From: Paracoccaceae bacterium
GTDB taxonomy: Bacteria > Pseudomonadota > Alphaproteobacteria > Rhodobacterales > Rhodobacteraceae
Direction: 5' to 3'
Length of the DNA: 64,000 nucleotides
NCBI GenBank assembly: GCA_027489355.1
Contig: JAIXZY010000016.1
Location: 1-64,000, forward strand
Each line of letters starts with the position of its first letter. Positions within the stretch are counted from its first letter, which is position 1. Shown here one piece after another: positions 62,205 to 64,000 of the stretch. The position numbers were made by a program, and so were the translations under genes. Under the pieces are notes generated by a model. That model was not told the DNA's origin, made no database searches, and was given only the letters and a program-made list of their open reading frames with translations.

Positions 62205-62334
62205 GAAATGGAGGCGCTGTCAATGGTCCTCGATAGACGTCGGTGGACGTCAATCTCTCCAAAACTACTTTTAACCAATGGCTTGCGTGTTTTGTCTGGA
62301 GGCGTGTCGCAGCCGGTAGACGCTAGTTAGGCGG

Positions 62335-62350
62335 CCTCACTGTCCGCCAT
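62335..62350. repeat. Right attachment-site core (attR)
   Basis: CCTCACTGTCCGCCAT is identical to the end of tRNA-Ser(GGA) at 42497-42512. The sequence upstream (GTTAGGCGG) does not continue as a tRNA gene, so this is only the copied core. It marks the right border of the element. Confidence 0.88.
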
Positions 62351-62522
62351 AACTTATTGATATTGCACGATTTTTCCGATCACCCCGGAATTTTCCCCTG
62401 TTTCCGGGGGTTACGCTGTCGGTCTGATGCCGGAGACGCCTGCATCCCTCTTCTTTCCCTGCTCATCCGCCTCGCGTCTCTGTCGGCCGCGCGTCCCGTT
62501 CGGTTTGCCCGCGCGCAAGGAA

Positions 62523-62704
62523 CAGGGAATTATCAGGGAATTTGGGTTTTCCAAGGCTGTTTCCGGGATATCCAGCCCGGAATCATTGCGCCTTTTCCGT
62601 GGGTTACGGCCAAATTCCCTGCTCGACAAGAACAGGGAAGTTTATTCGGCGGATCAGGGAATAAAATCGGACCGAACAGGGAAAGAATTGGGAAGAACAG
62701 GGAA
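62523..62704. repeat. Phased CAGGGAA array beside the serine recombinase gene
   Basis: CAGGGAA occurs at 62523, 62534, 62633, 62655, 62677 and 62698 (starts). Four of the five intervals are 11, 22, 22 and 21 bases, so the copies lie on one face of the helix. Two inverted copies (TTCCCTG) lie at 62455 and 62615. The array fills much of the 431 bases between attR and the end of the recombinase gene, where I see no protein gene. Confidence 0.7.
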
Positions 62705-62781
62705 GTGCGGGTTTCCGGGTTCGGTCCCGGTTCAGGCCGTTGCTGGTCCGGTCCAGAGATGGTCCAGACGGCGCTCCTGCA

Positions 62782-64000
62782 TCACTGGATCGCGAAGAGC
62801 CGCACCTGCTCGGTCCAGTCCAGGGGAATGTCCTCGCGGATCAGGTGCGCCACGGAGAAGTGGGCGGGCTGCCGTCCGTCGAGGATTGCGGCCTGAAGCT
62901 TCGGGGCCAGGAAGGCCAGCGGAATGCGGGTGCGGATGTAGGGTTCGGAGCGTCCGGTCTCGCGCGCGATCTCAGTGAGCGAGGTGCCGCGGCGCAGGGC
63001 TCGCGCCCAGAGATGCGCCTCGGCGAGCGTCCGCTGCAGGACCTCGTCGGGCGCGGGCACAGTCTCGCCCGCGATGATCCGGGTCTCGACACCGCGGCGG
63101 CGGAGGACAAAGGCGCAGCGGATGCGCGTGAGTTGGTCCGAGAGGGCCGCGACCGGCACCTCCAGCGCGGCGGCGATGGCAGGTGCCGCAAGCTCGAGCT
63201 GCAGCCGGCCCGGTGCGAGGGATCCCGTCGTGATGAGGCCGCCGAGACCCCCGGGCTCCCGTTCAACTCGATCCGCCAATGCAGCCGCGCGGCGCACCAG
63301 GTCGCTGGCACCGCTGGCCTCGGGCTGTGCCAAGAGCGCATGGCTCTCGGCCGCGGATCGCAGATGGCCGACCACGACCTGCCGGAGGGTGGTCTCCAGC
63401 GCCTCGGCAGGCAGACGCCAGCCGGAGGGATCCTTGCCACCCGCGATCAGCCGGTTCGAGACATAGTAGGCAAAGCGCCGTCCGGCCTTCAGGCTGTGGG
63501 TCGGGGTCAGGAGATCGCCGGTCTCGTCCCGGAGCTTGCCGGTCAGGACCCGCGGATCGGAGATCGTCGCGCTTCGTCCGCGGGGGCGGGCGGAGGCGGC
63601 GATGAGCTTGTCCTGAACCTCCTGCCAGAGAGCGTCGTCGATGATCGCCGGATGCTGGCCGGGGTAGCTCTGGTCCTTGTGACGGATGCGGCCGATGTAG
63701 ACCGGGTTGGTCAGGAGGTGATGCAACTGGCCGCGGGCAAAGGAGGCGCCGCCCCGGACACGACCGGTCCGCGAGGTGAGTGTCTTGGGCCTGAGCCCCC
63801 GCCGCTCGGCTTCGATCTCCACGAGCCGCAGGTTGCCAAGATCGGCGTAAAGCCGGAAAAGCGTCCGCACCACCTCGGCCTCGACCGGGTTCATGATCAG
63901 TTCCCGGCGCAGGGGATCGGGATGGCGGTCGTAGCCAAGAGGAAGGGCGCCCCCCATCCAGAGCCCCTTCTTCTTCGAGGCGGCGATCTTGTCGCGGATG
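62782..64000 (-). CDS. Large serine recombinase, C-terminal part (5' end outside window)
   Basis: About 406 residues, open to the window edge. It enters with IRDKIAASKKKGLWMGGALPLGYD, the linker after the resolvase domain in large serine recombinases. The recombinase domain follows (EAEVVRTLFRLYADLGNLRLV; LHHLLTNPVYIGRIRHKDQSYPGQHPAIID), then a zinc-ribbon-like and coiled region and a C-terminal helix-turn-helix (SLTEIARETGRSEPYIRTRI). The catalytic serine is not in the window. It is outside attR of the tRNA-Ser island and so belongs to another element or to the flanking chromosome. Confidence 0.88.
   Translation of the reverse strand, partial: IRDKIAASKKKGLWMGGALPLGYDRHPDPLRRELIMNPVEAEVVRTLFRLYADLGNLRLVEIEAERRGLRPKTLTSRTGRVRGGASFARGQLHHLLTNPVYIGRIRHKDQSYPGQHPAIIDDALWQEVQDKLIAASARPRGRSATISDPRVLTGKLRDETGDLLTPTHSLKAGRRFAYYVSNRLIAGGKDPSGWRLPAEALETTLRQVVVGHLRSAAESHALLAQPEASGASDLVRRAAALADRVEREPGGLGGLITTGSLAPGRLQLELAAPAIAAALEVPVAALSDQLTRIRCAFVLRRRGVETRIIAGETVPAPDEVLQRTLAEAHLWARALRRGTSLTEIARETGRSEPYIRTRIPLAFLAPKLQAAILDGRQPAHFSVAHLIREDIPLDWTEQVRLFAIQ

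Larger units (their letters stand above)
42497..62350. mobile_element. Integrative element of about 19.85 kb in tRNA-Ser(GGA), carrying a defence-type cassette
   Basis: The borders are a perfect 16-bp direct repeat (CCTCACTGTCCGCCAT) at the 3' end of tRNA-Ser(GGA) and at 62335-62350. Inside are an intact tyrosine integrase, two AlpA-like regulators, a primase/ATPase with iterons, small unknown genes, and the RHH-ATPase-methylase-helicase cassette. GGGCACTA arm-like repeats flank both ends. No conjugation or virion genes are seen, so it resembles a P4-like satellite or mobilisable island. The integrase is at the end away from the tRNA gene. Confidence 0.87.

Noticed and set aside
62523-62704. 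CRISPR array in the repeat-rich stretch beyond attR
   Set aside because: The repeated unit is only 7 bases, spacers are 4-15 bases, and no cas genes are present.

Overview
The window is high-GC DNA from an alphaproteobacterium, almost certainly order Rhodobacterales (Rhodobacter/Paracoccus/Gemmobacter-like). The order SPOR lipoprotein - D,D-carboxypeptidase - tmk - holB - tatD - MBL hydrolase, the abundance of ABC importers, and the family-typical GC-rich hairpin repeats all point there. Genes are densely packed, many with 4-bp ATGA/GTGA overlaps.

Layout. 1-3,572: a spermidine/putrescine-type ABC importer (3' end of the ATPase, binding protein, two permeases). 3,698-11,679: an AEC-type exporter and the housekeeping block MBL hydrolase, tatD, holB, tmk, D,D-carboxypeptidase and SPOR lipoprotein on the minus strand, with a small VOC protein inserted between holB and tmk. 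11,946: tRNA-Ser(UGA). 12,375-20,573: a striking two-gene unit, a catalase-like/lipoxygenase fusion followed by a 1,737-residue pseudokinase-ATPase-GAF-nucleotidyl-cyclase protein. 20,676-28,599: a DUF1330 protein, SDRs, a PLP aminotransferase, a LuxR-type regulator, and a second polyamine-type ABC importer whose binding protein carries a Tat signal.

28,618-35,622 is a minus-strand sulfonate locus with a divergent LysR regulator: L-cysteate sulfo-lyase (cuyA), an Asp/Glu-racemase-family protein, a taurine-type ABC importer and a HisD-like dehydrogenase resembling sulfopropanediol dehydrogenase. It would import an organosulfonate, convert it towards cysteate or sulfolactate, and release sulfite. 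36,114-42,352: a PQQ sugar-dehydrogenase/cytochrome c fusion, then a cysK - mscS - alaX operon.

42,497-62,350 is an integrative element of about 19.85 kb inserted in the 3' end of tRNA-Ser(GGA). It is bounded by a 16-bp direct repeat and by matching arm-type repeats at both ends. It carries an intact P4-type integrase, two AlpA-like regulators, a primase/ATPase beside an iteron cluster (candidate origin), small unknown genes, and a defence-type cassette: RHH regulator, DUF499-type ATPase, unknown 159-aa protein, DUF1156 adenine methylase and PLD-SNF2 helicase. A decayed second integrase lies at its left end. Outside the right end, a truncated large serine recombinase with a helically phased repeat array suggests a further mobile element in the same hot spot.

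All assignments come from reading motifs and context by eye; no database search was run.
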